Shown here piece by piece: positions 53,404-64,000 of a stretch of 64,000 nucleotides of DNA; position 1 is the first letter of the stretch, and every line of letters starts with the position of its first letter. Origin of the DNA: Ophiobolus disseminans (taxonomy: Eukaryota; Ascomycota; Dothideomycetes; Pleosporales; Phaeosphaeriaceae); NCBI GenBank assembly GCA_010093685.1, contig MU006228.1, forward strand, positions 913,111 through 977,110, read 5' to 3'. Position numbers and translations under genes: made by a program. Below the pieces are notes generated by a model. It had not been told where the DNA came from, did no database searches, and saw only the letters and a list, made by a program, of their open reading frames with translations.

Positions 53404-54304
53404 CATACACCACGCCATGTGCTATGGAAACTTGCCCGTGTTGAGGTACTTGAGGTATCAGATCAAAGCAGACTCAGAGTGGAAACGATTAGTGATCATG
53501 GGTTTGCAGTGAGGAGTTCGCCCTCGTACGATTGGAAAATACATTGGTTGTGCCGTAGTACACCTCGCGGCTTATCATTTTATGTCGACGATTCTTGAAT
53601 TCTTGGAAGAGCATGGCTTATTAGGCGATGTGAATACAAAGACTCACGAAGGCGTTGCGCCTCTTCATCTCGCTGTCTGTGGTCAATCGCCAGCAGTAAC
53701 CATGTGGCTACTTAAGCACGGCGCCAACGTGAACTCACTTTGTGGGTCAAAAAAAAGCACTGCACTACATTCAGCTCTCAGACTTGGCCATTTCGAGAAT
53801 GTAGTCGCGCTGATCAAAGCTGGCGCAAACTTCTCGCCGGACTTTGCTGGCACCGCACCCGAGATGCAAGCGCACCCGGACATCCGCGCTCAGCTGCTCA
53901 GCACGCTACCTCAATGTGGAGTCACAATTCCTACAACGGTTATGAAAAATCTCGAGGGAGACCACAATATGCATTTGCTGGGTGGCTTGTACAGCGCGAT
54001 TGTGAATGGGGACATCGGTACATGTTGCATAATCTTTGATGTGACACCATGTTTGCCAACGTTCGTTGCGTGCGGTACATGTACACCTCTGATCATCGCT
54101 CTAGCTTGGCAGAAATTTGATATAGCGATGCTGTTTCTTGAACATGGGGCATCTATCGTGGGAACGCCTTGCCCAAATATCCGGGGTCGGGGTCGGCAAT
54201 TTGACTCTACTCTCAGCATCGTGATTGCACAGCCTATGTTCAACGGAATCCTTCCACAGCTTCTGGATTCAGCTTTGATGCACGAAAACCATTGGGTGCA
54301 GTAT

Positions 54305-54438
54305 TGTAACGGTTTGGGCCTTGCCCAGAACCACTCTAGTACAAGTTGGGATAGCTCATGGTTGGTCATGTATATATGCAGCTCATCCCACCTTAGATAG
54401 CCAATGCAGCGCAGTCCTCCCCTCCTCACACCGTCACA
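54305..54438 (+). mobile_element. Solo LTR (134 bp) of the Copia 1 family
   Basis: It starts TGTAACGGTTTGGGCC and ends CACACCGTCACA and is clearly related to the Copia 1 LTR, though diverged. The 5-bp duplication AGTAT lies at 54300-54304 and 54439-54443. It is inserted in the ankyrin coding sequence. Confidence 0.93.
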
Positions 54439-54449
54439 AGTATGATGGA

Positions 54450-54612
54450 TGTCGGATGTGAGAGACAGGGCAGAAAAGAGGGAGAAGGTTGTTGTATTGA
54501 GAGAGCTACGGACAGCGATTATATACATAACCAGGATGAGTAAGCAGGTGACTAAGGGTCACATGAGGATGCAGTTCACATGTACTGTGTGAACTAAGGT
54601 GCCGTGCTGACA
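54450..54612 (+). mobile_element. Solo LTR (163 bp), family A, second copy
   Basis: It starts TGTCGGATGTGAGAG and ends CGTGCTGACA. The 5-bp duplication ATGGA lies at 54445-54449 and 54613-54617. It matches the copy at 8695 along its whole length. It is inserted only 11 bp after the previous solo LTR. Confidence 0.95.
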
Positions 54613-54794
54613 ATGGACTTTGGCGCACACTCCACCTGGCAGCCGAGTCCAATCCCAACGCAATAGAAATTCTGGCAGATCACATTTTGAAGCACGCCCA
54701 GGTGTTCAGGTACGTTCAATATCGAATCTGGGATGAGCCTTCGGTTCTCAGAAGAATGGAATAATAGATACATGACTCGGAATAGAGGCTAACC

Positions 54795-54921
54795 TGTGCT
54801 TGGTATAGTGTTGCACGCTAGTAGGGTTATCCCTACGCTCTCTCTTTCTGCACATATATATAGCTTCCCTCGTTCATAGCTATACAATCAACTCAGTCCT
54901 TCACTCTCCTTCCATATCACA
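54795..54921 (+). mobile_element. Possible third solo LTR in the ankyrin gene
   Basis: A non-coding stretch interrupts the ankyrin frame. It begins TGTGCTTGG and ends CCATATCACA, has a TATATATA box near its middle, and its 3' part (CAATCAACTCAGTCC) resembles the Copia 1 LTR (GTCAATTCAGCGCAGTCC). Length is about 127 bp. No flanking 5-bp duplication could be matched, so the borders are guesses. An intron (GTACGT donor near 54711, GGCTAAC, TATAG) partly overlaps as an alternative. Confidence 0.35.
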
Positions 54922-56251
54922 CACGTGAGATGTAGTCACGAACGAAATGGTAGATCGTACAGTGAGCGTAGATTTCTCTTAGATTGTATGGAGACTCGAG
55001 ATAGTCCTTCAAGTTCACGGAAAGCAAAAGGATGTACCACTCTCCACATTGTCGCTGGGACTAAGCAGCCTAAACTCATTGATCTGCTCCTGGAGATCAG
55101 CGTTGGAGTTGATGTATACGATGCTTCTGGGCGGACACCATTACATTGGGCCGCGCGCGTGGGACGTATAGACAGTATTTCACGACTACTGCATCGCGGA
55201 GCATCACCGCGAGCGCTTGTTGAACGGATACGAACGCCTTTCATGGATGCGACAATCACTTCAAGTGGATCGATAGAAGCCATAGCAAGTTTGATCCGCT
55301 TCGAAACTGACAGGACTTCTACAGACCGTCAAGGGCAAACGGCACTTTATCGTGCTGCCATAGGATCGAGTGTTGAAGGTTTTGTCTACTTGCTCCAAGC
55401 AGGGTGGAATCCATAACAACTTGACAAGAAAAGTTGTTCTCCAATCTGTTACGCGCTGTCCGACGCACGACTTGCCTCGTATGTTTACGCACGGTGCTTG
55501 GACCTCACACATCTTGTTGCGGATACGCATGACCGTAGTCTCATGTTTCTCGCAGATGGGACATATGCCTCTCGCTTCTTCTATCGATATTTTTCGCAAG
55601 CTTTTCGGACTCCTTTCCTTAACACAATGTCGAAAGCATACATCCCTCCGCTAATTAGTGCGGCCATCTACCACGACGTCGAGCATTTACGCATTCGACT
55701 TCGAGCCGGCGCTGACTTAGAATTCTGCAATTACGAAGGAGAAACAGCACTCATTGCCGCATGTCAAGTCGGTCGACTATCTTCCGTTGCATTTCTCGTT
55801 CGTCAAGGGTCGAAATTGGAGTACACACACGAAGACAGACGCTACAATGCACTTGGTGCAGCAAGCGGATATCCAGAACTCACCAAATGGTTTTTGATTG
55901 ATCGGTGGCTGGATCAAGACAATCTAACGAACGATGCTTTCAACGAGTATCCGGAAATCCGAAGCTGGAGTGGGGTAAGGACCGTTGAGATTCCTTTGCG
56001 CGGCAACTTTGATCGACCGTCGGATCATTCTCAATGGCTCATGCGATACACCTTCATGCGGTTGCGAGGAAATGCTGGAGAATCATGGTGCCGTTGGGTT
56101 GGGATACTATTGCGCATCTCATACCGTTACCTGGGGAAGTTTAGGTCGCTAATAAGGTTTCGAACTCCTGCATATACCTTCACATTTCATTCACTCCTCA
56201 GGTAGCTTGTACAATACAAAATCCACCACTTCATCTCCTTCCTCTCCGTCC

Positions 56252-57682
56252 TCAGCTCATCCATCCCAGATCCCTATGAACCCAATAGTCTTTACTCTGG
56301 ATAGCGCACCATATCCCCAGGAACTCCACAGATGGCCACGATTCGCCTAGTCTTCGATACCAAGGCAGTTGCTGAGTTGACATCAGCCGCGTGACGTCGA
56401 CCTTCACTTTGTCATAGACAGTCGGCAGAGTAGTAGCGGAATACCGCTTCCTCAGTTCCTCGTAGTACGTATGCGAATACAACACCTTGCGACCACTCAG
56501 CTCCCTCAGCCGCGCTTCCAGATTCCGATTCTGGCGAATGAACGTCGCCACATCCTTCGAACCGGCGCCCCGAAGCCCGATGTTGAGCATCGGCTGCGAC
56601 ACCCCGCCCTTACTAGTCGGATGGAACGTCGGTGTCTCCACGGCACGTAGAGGACAAAGCCACAGCGGCCAAACCCCAAGCTCTCGAGTCGCGTAATCGA
56701 TGAAGTCTTCTGCGGTATCGTATGGCAGCGTTAAGTCGTGTATCATGGTTCCAAAGGACATGTTGCTTCTGTGCAGCGCGCGGTACATCATGCGCGTGTG
56801 CATGAAGTCATTCAGAAACCATCGCGTGAGGCGCGTGAAGGGCACGAAGCCGAAGTAGTCGAAAGCTACTTTGCCGACCCAGAAGCCGCCGCGGTCGTAG
56901 CGGAAGAGGCATTCGGCGATGGGTATGTAGTCGGTGGATTGGTGGGTGAGGGGTTTGGATTCGGCGTAGAGGTAGAACCAGAGATCCCATGGCCCGCTGA
57001 AGGTCTGAGGGATTTGGGATGCGGGAATGTCGTTGGTGAGATGGCCGATCATTACGACTCCGTGGGTTTGCGAGAACATGATGCCGTCTACGTAGTCGTT
57101 TCCTGGATCTGCTGTGGCTTTTCTGAGCGCCGTGATTGTATCTTGAACTGATGAGTATGGTTGGTAGACCAATTTCACGAAGCGTTTCGCTTCGATCAGC
57201 CTCAATTCAAGCTTCGTCGTGATTCCCAGCGTCCCGAGAGCTCCAGCTGCTCCCTTGAAGATATTTGCGTTCTCCGACCCAGAAGCCGTGATGACTTCTC
57301 CTGTAGCAAGGACCATCTCAGCCGATATGACGCTCTGATCGAAGTAGCCATATCTGAACGAGCTGCTCTCGCCTGCAGATCCAGCGTAGCCTCCACCGAC
57401 GGTGATACCAGAGAATTCCATCACGATTGGAGGGATCATGCCATGCGCAAGCGTCGCTCGAACGAGTTTATCCATAGGTAGATTCGCTTCAACAGTCGCT
57501 ATCATGCGCTGTCCATCGACTTCCAAGACGTTGAAAAGTGCGGTGATGTCGACAAACCGGTCATCATGCGCGGGGCGAGTGCTGTTCGTTGACCCATGGA
57601 AAATGCGAAACGGTTGCTTGCGAGCGTGGAGAGACTTGACAGTAGCTGAGATGTCGGCGACCACTTCTTCGTGGGATGCCAT
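56252..57682 (-). CDS. FAD-linked oxidoreductase, DWF1/DHCR24-like
   Basis: A single-exon, 476-residue flavoprotein with an N-terminal FAD_binding_4 domain. The ATG at 57682 (MASHEEVVADISATVKSL) is chosen because the frame upstream begins with GTG. FAD-contact blocks are RIFHGSTNSTRP near residue 24 and the long loop MEFSGITVGGGYAGSAGESS, then SFRYGYFDQSV. This loop is typical of delta-24 sterol reductases (DWF1/DHCR24). Further blocks (ITASGSENANIFKGAAGALG, TLGITTKLELRLI) fit the family. It may reduce a sterol side chain or a related substrate; fungal paralogues are poorly defined, so the substrate is not claimed. No transmembrane anchor is evident. Confidence 0.85.
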   Translation of the reverse strand: MASHEEVVADISATVKSLHARKQPFRIFHGSTNSTRPAHDDRFVDITALFNVLEVDGQRMIATVEANLPMDKLVRATLAHGMIPPIVMEFSGITVGGGYAGSAGESSSFRYGYFDQSVISAEMVLATGEVITASGSENANIFKGAAGALGTLGITTKLELRLIEAKRFVKLVYQPYSSVQDTITALRKATADPGNDYVDGIMFSQTHGVVMIGHLTNDIPASQIPQTFSGPWDLWFYLYAESKPLTHQSTDYIPIAECLFRYDRGGFWVGKVAFDYFGFVPFTRLTRWFLNDFMHTRMMYRALHRSNMSFGTMIHDLTLPYDTAEDFIDYATRELGVWPLWLCPLRAVETPTFHPTSKGGVSQPMLNIGLRGAGSKDVATFIRQNRNLEARLRELSGRKVLYSHTYYEELRKRYSATTLPTVYDKVKVDVTRLMSTQQLPWYRRLGESWPSVEFLGIWCAIQSKDYWVHRDLGWMS

Positions 57683-58621
57683 ATTGCGGGTGTATTGTTG
57701 ATGGCGTGGTGACAAGCAAAGGTAGAGATAGAATGTGCGTGCGATCGATGGCTCAGTGCGTGCGTTTGCGCAGCAGGTGATTGCAACGAACACGGAGTAA
57801 ACGAGTCATCGAGTGTTGGTAGGATGACTCAACACATTCGAAGGGTTCCAGGACTACATCTGATGGTTGATCGAGCTGGCGGGGGTGAGCAGCTTTGACC
57901 GGCGCGTCCCACTATAAGAACTTCTTCATGACACTCTTCGATCCAACTCCTACACTGTTACTACTACACTTGAGCAAGAAAGGTGTTTTCTTGTTTGCGT
58001 TCGCACATCTTCCAACCCGGACTTTTCTAAGCCGACGTGGTCGAGTCCTTCTGATGCTGCACTAGAATACCTAGGTACCATCAGACCTCAGCGCATAGAC
58101 TAAGCTCTCGACCCGATGCTCTGGATCCATTCGCAGAAAGTAGGCAATGTTTCGATGTCGATTCCGTACGTTCAGAGAACTTGTGACATAACGTGGAACA
58201 CACTTTTCACTATTCTGCAATGCATCTTGGTTCGCCTGGTCTTGACGAAGCACCACAACTTCCTCCATCCAGTTCGAATGCCCATGGCCGCTACTGCTCT
58301 TGGTTTGCATGGCAACGAGGACACGTCAATCTTCATGGCGTCGTGATCTTGGAGTAAATAAATGACAGTCTGTTCTCAGAGACGTCTCGTCACTGTGTAT
58401 AACGAACACGCCGCATGGGGCGTGTATTAGGTCTATGATCCTAGCTTTGCGCAATGCTAGAGAAGAGAAACGCCTGTAAATGGTCCAAAGATTTCAAACT
58501 CCACGCTATGCAAGTCTACCGTGCGCCTCCAATCGCACCAAAGGCCGAAGCCCATCCTCTCTTCCCCATTTTCCAACAGTTCCTGAATCTATACATCACG
58601 ACAACGTCGCACAAATCACTA
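57683..58621. other. Intergenic region
   Basis: The promoter of the FAD oxidoreductase is expected here, together with the 3' flank of the transporter gene. Short open frames have no support. Confidence 0.4.
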
Positions 58622-61600
58622 TTAAAAACTGAACAATCCACTCCTCCTCTTCCCAAGCGGATACACTAGCAGCGCCGCCAAGAACAACCCGACGGTAATG
58701 CCGATCGCGATCTGAATGACCGAGAAACCAACATTGAGCGCAATACTGTTGATGGTGTTGCTTCCGCCAACATCGGAAACGCTGATCGTAGTCGTTCCGT
58801 TCGTCGTACTATTGCGCACGATTTGATCCGCTGATTGAAGCCCGGCCACCAGTGAGCCTTGAACACTGAGGCCTGACGGGACCTGAACGAAGATTGCTGG
58901 TAACATGGCCGCTGCGGCGAGACCGTAGCCGATCTTGCGCTTGTGGGGAACGAATCTGGAGGGAGGTTAGTAGGAGATCAATGGATGAGGAGGTGTGCGT
59001 GATGAGGTGGGCTGGATGTACTCGATGACCCATCCTTCACGCCATCGCGTTCGTATAGTTTCGCCAGACCATCCAGGACGCATGAATTGTAAACAATGAT
59101 GGTGACTTACTCGCTGATTGAGCTCGCGCGCGAATGCGGCTGGCTGCCACTGTGCGTTGGGTCGTATTCTGACCGTTCGACCTTCGGTGCGGTGTCGCGG
59201 GCACTGTGACGTTTACCCCTGTACAGCTTCCGCACCTTGACGAAATGTGGCCGCAATTTCTGTTCCCACGTGGCAATGCTCCAATTCTCCACGTGGCGTC
59301 CAAATCGTGCATGAATGTTTGCCGCTATGCCGATACCGAGGGCGCCTAGGGTGTTGCTAACCTGCGCGTTGCTCTTGAAGTACGTTGACGAGTGGAAGTT
59401 GATGACCCACCCAATAAAGGCAATGATCGTCATCGAGGGCATCTGCTTGTATTTGGCTTGGTTAACGACCTGGAGGCAGAGGGCAAACGCCGGGACGAAG
59501 AGGTAGTAAAAGTTTGACGACATCGGATCGTGGCACTGGGTCCGTGAGGTGGCGTTCTTGTCCATCATACCGTACAACACTGTACCAATGGTGATACCGA
59601 AGCCAAGGAAAAGTGAGTAGATGATGGCATACACCTGTTCGAGTCATGAGCTTTGTCCGTCTTCATTCAGCCTCAAGTCTAGGAGAGGAGGACTTACCAT
59701 ACGAACGGAACCAGCAACAATGTGCTTGCTCTGTAGCTCCAACGAAGCGCAAAGTACCATGAAACCAGGCAGGATAAGCGCTATGCTCGATTGGGACATT
59801 GCGCTGAAACAGAAGATCTCCTTGCCATCGCTGCCCCTGATCGACCCAAGAGCCCGTGCGGCAAAGCTCGTGATGACGGAGGCTCCAATCTCAAACACAT
59901 TGCTGATAAGGTCGTTCCCAGGAGCTACGATTAGTTGCAGCCACCCAATAATGCAACCAAGCAGGAAGCAAAACGGTAGGTCGATGAAGCGAGCTTGGAA
60001 TGCAAACGGTCCGACGGTAGCAGACGCACAGCCATACATGAACACTCGAAGCCAACGTCTGAACTTATCCTTCCGACCCATGATAGCTTCGAGACGAGGT
60101 GTAGCATCCTCAACACCAATGTGATCGTGTACAACGTCCTTGTAGATCTCGTGAACGTCGCGAAGTTTACCGAGGTCGACGCCTTGGCTTGTTCGGACGA
60201 GCTTGACCTCGCTGGTGTGGACGGAGGAGTCATCAAAAGCTACGATCATGCATCCGGGCATGTACAGGAATTGAGCCTCGATCTCCAGTACGCGGGCGGA
60301 CATGTTGAGATACTCTTCCAGTCGATGGGTTGGCGCACCGTACATCATCAGCGCTTTGCAGAGTCGGCGGAGGTAGTTTTGACGAGCGAGTGTACCGGCA
60401 CTGCAGTAATATTAGTGTCCAGAAGTTTCAAGTGTACAAGGGATTTGTTGTCATTGTACTGATAACGGGTCGCTGAGAGTGTTCAGGAACTTACATGTGA
60501 AACTTGATCTTAAAATCCTCTTCTCTCCGCTTCGCTTTATGAAAAGGCAGCATCATTTCGTCAGATTTTGATCGCTTGCCCATCGCTGGGCGAGCCCTCT
60601 TGTACTGCTCAGTAGCCTCGTGACCCAACTCTTTTTGCGCAGGCGTTGCGAAACTATGGGCGGATGAGCCCACTAGTTGTGATATCGAAGTCGCTGACCG
60701 ATTGTTTTGGTGCCGAAACCAGGACCGTCCTGATCGTGGTGTATTGTAACCAGATGTAGGCGGAGAGTTGTTGGGTGAGTTGGCTGCTGTCGATGCTCCA
60801 CTGAACGTACCAGTGCTCAGATTGCGAAGATAACTCGGCCTCCCTGCTTGTCGACCGGAGGCTGACTGCTCAGTGTTGGCCTTGAGAAGTGTGCCAAGAA
60901 CCCCTGTCCGATACTTTTTAGGACGCGTAACGCGCTCATCTTCCACCTCAAGATCATCGGGCGTTACTTGGCCAGACCGAAGCGACGCATCCGTGTGGTA
61001 AAGGTCTTCCGGACTGATGGAGTCTTTGTCTGCGGCACGTACGGTGTGCTGCCGCAAGAGCACGGATGCGCGCTTCATAAAGTTCGGGTCATTCTCTTCG
61101 TCATAAGCGACGTCAACAGAATCATAGGGTCTAGCTATGTTCTGCAACTCGATAGGAGGCGGCAATGATTCGTTAGATCCACGTCGACTGACTGGCGCAG
61201 AGTACGTGCCCACCGACTTTGATAGCTTAGCAGCTCGTCGTCGAGCATCAAGACCCGATCGTTGCTTGAGGTCAGCGCCGACAGAAGATTGTTGTTCCGT
61301 TTCATCCTCGAATGGGTTTGGTTGATCATTGAGATAGAACTCCGGCGGTGTGCGGGGACCTTTCCGGATTGCGGGTCGCGGTCTCTGAACATCTGGAGGC
61401 TGGTTGCCGAGTTCTGGTCTTTCTTGAGGATATTCTTCGGCCAGCGCTAATTGAATGGATTCTCGCATTTGAAGAAGATCATCTTGTGTGAGATCTGGCC
61501 GTCGCAACGGTGTATTGTGACCGTTTGAACCAGTGTCTGGGTTGTCAGGTGATGTGGTCGAGAATGGTCGAGGAGCATCAGAGGTAAATCCAACACGCTT

Positions 61601-61696
61601 GCGTCCATTTCCAGGGGTAGTGGCCATGAGGTCGTCAGTAGTGTAGTGTGTTGGGGACTGAGAATGCGACAAACTAGGATCTTGAAAGGAATCCAT
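58622..61696 (-). CDS. ThrE/PRM10-type (DUF1212) membrane transporter
   Basis: Four exons (61696-60495, 60400-59698, 59634-59111, 58955-58622) give 920 residues in one frame. Introns of 94, 63 and 155 nt have GTAAGT donors and CTGCAG, AACAG and CTCCAG acceptors. The first ~400 residues are a cytosolic, Ser/Arg-rich tail. Next comes the conserved ThrE_N domain: LARQNYLRRLCKALMMYGAP, THRLEEYLNMSARVLEIEAQ, FLYMPGCMIVAFDD. Around ten hydrophobic segments follow, for example FCFLLGCIIGWLQLIVAPG, VYAIIYSLFLGFGITIGTVL and FSVIQIAIGITVGLFLAALL. Bacterial ThrE exports threonine and serine; yeast Prm10 is the fungal counterpart of unknown substrate. The protein probably sits in the plasma or vacuolar membrane. 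Confidence 0.92.
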
Positions 61697-63718
61697 TTTG
61701 ATGTTGTATTATCTGCAAGTGGCACAGGCTAGTATTCGTCGATAAGGTCGTCTTAGCGCGTGGTCGAACAACACTAACGCCTGGGTAGTGATGACTCGGG
61801 GAGGCGCGTCTCACTGTCTTCCGGACCGCAATTACTCGCTAGTAACAAGTTCAGAGATGGCCGGTGGATTTGACGGGAGATCTTCAAATATCGCTTCGTA
61901 GTTTTGGGTTCTTGGGCATCGATGGTATATATGACGTGGTTAATCTACCAGATGTCTGAGAAGACTCCTTGTCGACTAATCCTATAGCGACAGACTGATT
62001 GAGGGGGTAGGGCTTGAGCTCAAAGATGTGATAGCGGGATGGTGGTGCTGCGACAGTGACTGCGTTGCGTGGGACTGATAACAGTGCACTAGTCTGTGGA
62101 AGGGTAGTTGGCGTGTCCGACAAAGCGCATGAATCTCGCAATATGCTGTGGCGCCGAGAGACCCAGTTTTGGATCCAGTTTATACGGCCAGAATGTTCGG
62201 TGGACGTCCGTCAGCTTGTAAGGAGACAAGGTGATGTCGGTTTCGCAGGGAACACGGGCTTTGCGGGAGCACCAGAAGAACAACAAGCGTAACCCCAAAT
62301 ATTAGTGCCGGCAAGCTGCAACGCGGATGTGGCTGCTATGGCGTCAGGGTATGTCAAGCTCCGCGAGGGCCGATGCTGGTGGACCGCAAGTATGCCGAGA
62401 GCTTGCTTGGTAAGTAGGTAAGGTTGCCCTATGTTCGCCGGTCGAAGAGTTTTCGAGGGCTGATAGCCGCGTTTGCACGATAGGTACGAAAGGTATAATA
62501 CCTCCTTTCAGAAACGAAGCAAGATGAGTTCCTTGACTGACGACACTCAGGAGAGCACGTCCCGGATACGAATAGGATTTGCGACCGCCATACCTTGCTC
62601 GGCAGCGGGCGCAACATAAAAGTGGACATTTTGTTCCAAAAGCTCAGATGCGCTCGTTGAGGGAATCCGAGATAAGGAAGATAGTGGGTATAACTGGGTC
62701 GACCAAGCTTCTATGTGCGCGTCGCCCAATGATGGGCACCAAGGGGGCACCGTGCGGACCGACCGAGATGATAATCTTGGTAGAGCAATTTTGTCGTGAT
62801 CGAGAACCATCAGCGTCGCCGCACATCACACAGCCTGACTCACGGCCAGTAGCGGCGAGAAAACGTAGAGATTTTGCTGGGACAATGGATTGGCAGATGT
62901 ACCAAGGTATAGATGACTTGCATCCTGCAGGTCCTTTATCGCGGTTCAGATGGTGGCGGCGAGAGGCTGAAAACCCTGTGCGGTGCAAAGCTTGTTTCCC
63001 GCTGGGACACCGTGCGCATCTCAACAGTCGCGCCCAGGCACCCGACCTGGCGACTGTTTCGGTGCCACCGTCACATGCTCCCGCCGCCGAGGTGGGATGT
63101 CTACTGATACGACGTGGGTCTTCGGTCCCTGGATGACGTTGTGTGTCGACGCAATGGACGACTGAAAATAGACTGCATACGCGCGGGCGTCGCCCCAAGC
63201 CCATGGACGCGACACATTGTCGGAAGACGTCGCCAGACTCCGGTTCCTGGCTGTCTTGTCGTCGAAAGAGGCCTCTCAACTGATTAGGTATGCATGCGCA
63301 TGGAAGGGCCAAGTGCTGGTGGAACGAGTGGTTACAACACGCGTAGAGCCTGACGTCATAGCACTCGGACATCACAATGTCAGGAGGTCGACATGTCCAC
63401 AATCCTGTGATAGTCCTTCATCCTCCCGAGGTCGCTTACCGCCCAGGCGCACTTCCACCACTTCAGTACGTGCGCTTCGAGATACCGGCTCCGGGTTTAC
63501 GATGCGCCGTCGCCGAAGGGCAATGTGGGGCATTTCTGCCATTTTCCCCGCAGTCTGGTCTGATGCGGGATGACTTCTGGAGAGCATGGAGACGGGTTTC
63601 CGCCCCCATGGCGTTTCAGAGCCCCACCTTGACCAGACATCCTCTTGAGCATTAGGACCATGGATTCGTTCATGCACAACTGACCCTACAGCACTGACAG
63701 CAGCAATCTAGCCCCAAG
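61697..63718. other. Intergenic region, no supported gene
   Basis: About 2 kb separate the transporter start and the monooxygenase start, so promoters of both should lie here. Overlapping open frames of 185 and 252 codons occur on opposite strands (62.6-63.4 kb). Neither has a recognisable domain or a sensible composition. I regard the stretch as non-coding. Confidence 0.45.
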
Positions 63719-64000
63719 ATGCCCAACATCAATCACGTACGTTCAATATATGAGTTGTGACCATAGCAGCTAACTCGAACAGGTTGTTATCGTTGGTGCT
63801 GGCCCCTCAGGCCTGCTGCTCGGTACGCTGCTGGCACGCAATCTGAGTATCAAGGTCACTATACTTGACGCAGATACAAAGGTCAACGACAACCCGCGTG
63901 CGGCTCACTATGCTCCCTCGGCTGTCTTCGACTTCCACCGTGCTGGCATCATCGATGATGTGCGCAAAGTTGGGCTTACACCAAAGGGTGTTTGCTGGCG
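63719..64000 (+). CDS. FAD-dependent monooxygenase, 5' end only
   Basis: Exon 1 (63719-63736) encodes MPNINH. A 46-nt intron (63737-63782) has a GTACGT donor, GCTAAC branch and AACAG acceptor. Exon 2 continues VVIVGAGPSGLLLGTLLARN, the GxGxxG Rossmann fold of FAD-binding proteins. It is followed by VTILDADTKVNDNPRAAHYA, with the acidic residue that binds the ribose and the RAxxY/H stretch of the PheA/TfdB phenol-hydroxylase class. Such enzymes hydroxylate aromatic or polyketide substrates. The gene is cut by the right window edge, so the substrate and the GD motif are not visible. Confidence 0.88.

Larger units (their letters stand above)
48117..56205 (+). pseudogene. Ankyrin-repeat protein gene, broken by several transposons
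   Basis: Host coding pieces are 48117-48297, 53409-54304, 54444-54449 with 54618-~54780, and about 54925-56205. Ankyrin units are clear in each: TAAMKAAGAGNLKMLEILVR, GVAPLHLAVCGQSPAVTMWL, STALHSALRLGHFENVVALI, CTTLHIVAGTKQPKLIDLLL, RTPLHWAARVGRIDSISRLL, GETALIAACQVGRLSSVAFL. Taking out the Copia element joins YGWSVI to HHAMCYGNLPVL in frame; taking out the two solo LTRs joins HENHWVQY to DGLWRTLHLAAES. Two further in-frame stops exist (TGA near 53512, TAA near 55414). No start codon is visible; the N-terminus is missing at the 27-bp repeat. It may once have been part of an NLR-type or other ankyrin protein. Confidence 0.88.

Noticed and set aside
56738..57151. 137-codon plus-strand frame
   Set aside because: Antisense of the FAD oxidoreductase.
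62579..63402. Overlapping 185- and 252-codon frames on opposite strands
   Set aside because: Composition is erratic, there is no domain signature, and neither has an intron-supported continuation.

Overview
This is a 64 kb piece of a filamentous ascomycete genome, most likely Dothideomycetes/Pleosporales (inference). The signs are genes with short GT-AG introns (44-155 nt) carrying CTAAC/CTGAC-like branch sites, HET-domain genes, hevein-type chitin-binding and GPI-anchored wall proteins, and pogo/Fot1, hAT, Tc1-like and Copia elements with nonsense mutations of the RIP type. No tRNA, rRNA or CRISPR was seen. There is one assembly gap (41297-41841).

Left part (1-6.8 kb): the 5' end of an ArfGAP gene, a ZNF830-like nuclear coiled-coil gene, a BYE1-like PHD/TFIIS/SPOC gene, then an apparently intact pogo/Fot1-type transposon with TIRs and a TA duplication. 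From 6.9 to about 11 kb there is no gene. This stretch holds a long array of degenerate short repeats, many with a small hairpin, interrupted by a solo LTR and a palindromic MITE-like element.

Cell-surface block (12.8-20.8 kb): a GPI-anchored GH16 glucanase, a minisatellite, and a three-hevein gene with PAN/apple-like cysteine modules whose 3' extension is decaying in frame. Next come a HET gene, an F-box gene, an unknown gene, the divergent housekeeping pair PRE9 (proteasome alpha) and a WW/FF-domain splicing-type protein, a second HET gene, a small probable mitochondrial protein and a multi-pass membrane protein.

Transposon island (37-56 kb): an alpha/beta-hydrolase remnant; a Copia element with only a 5' LTR that ends abruptly in a patatin-like gene start beside the gap; a Tc1-like transposase gene split by a solo LTR that is itself split by a hAT element (each step has its own target-site duplication); and an ankyrin-repeat pseudogene split by a complete second Copia element and by two solo LTRs 11 bp apart.

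Right part (56.2-64 kb) is ordinary again: a DWF1/DHCR24-like FAD oxidoreductase, a four-exon ThrE/PRM10-type membrane transporter and the start of an FAD-dependent monooxygenase cut by the window edge. Splice models were built by eye and checked only for frame continuity and domain continuity.
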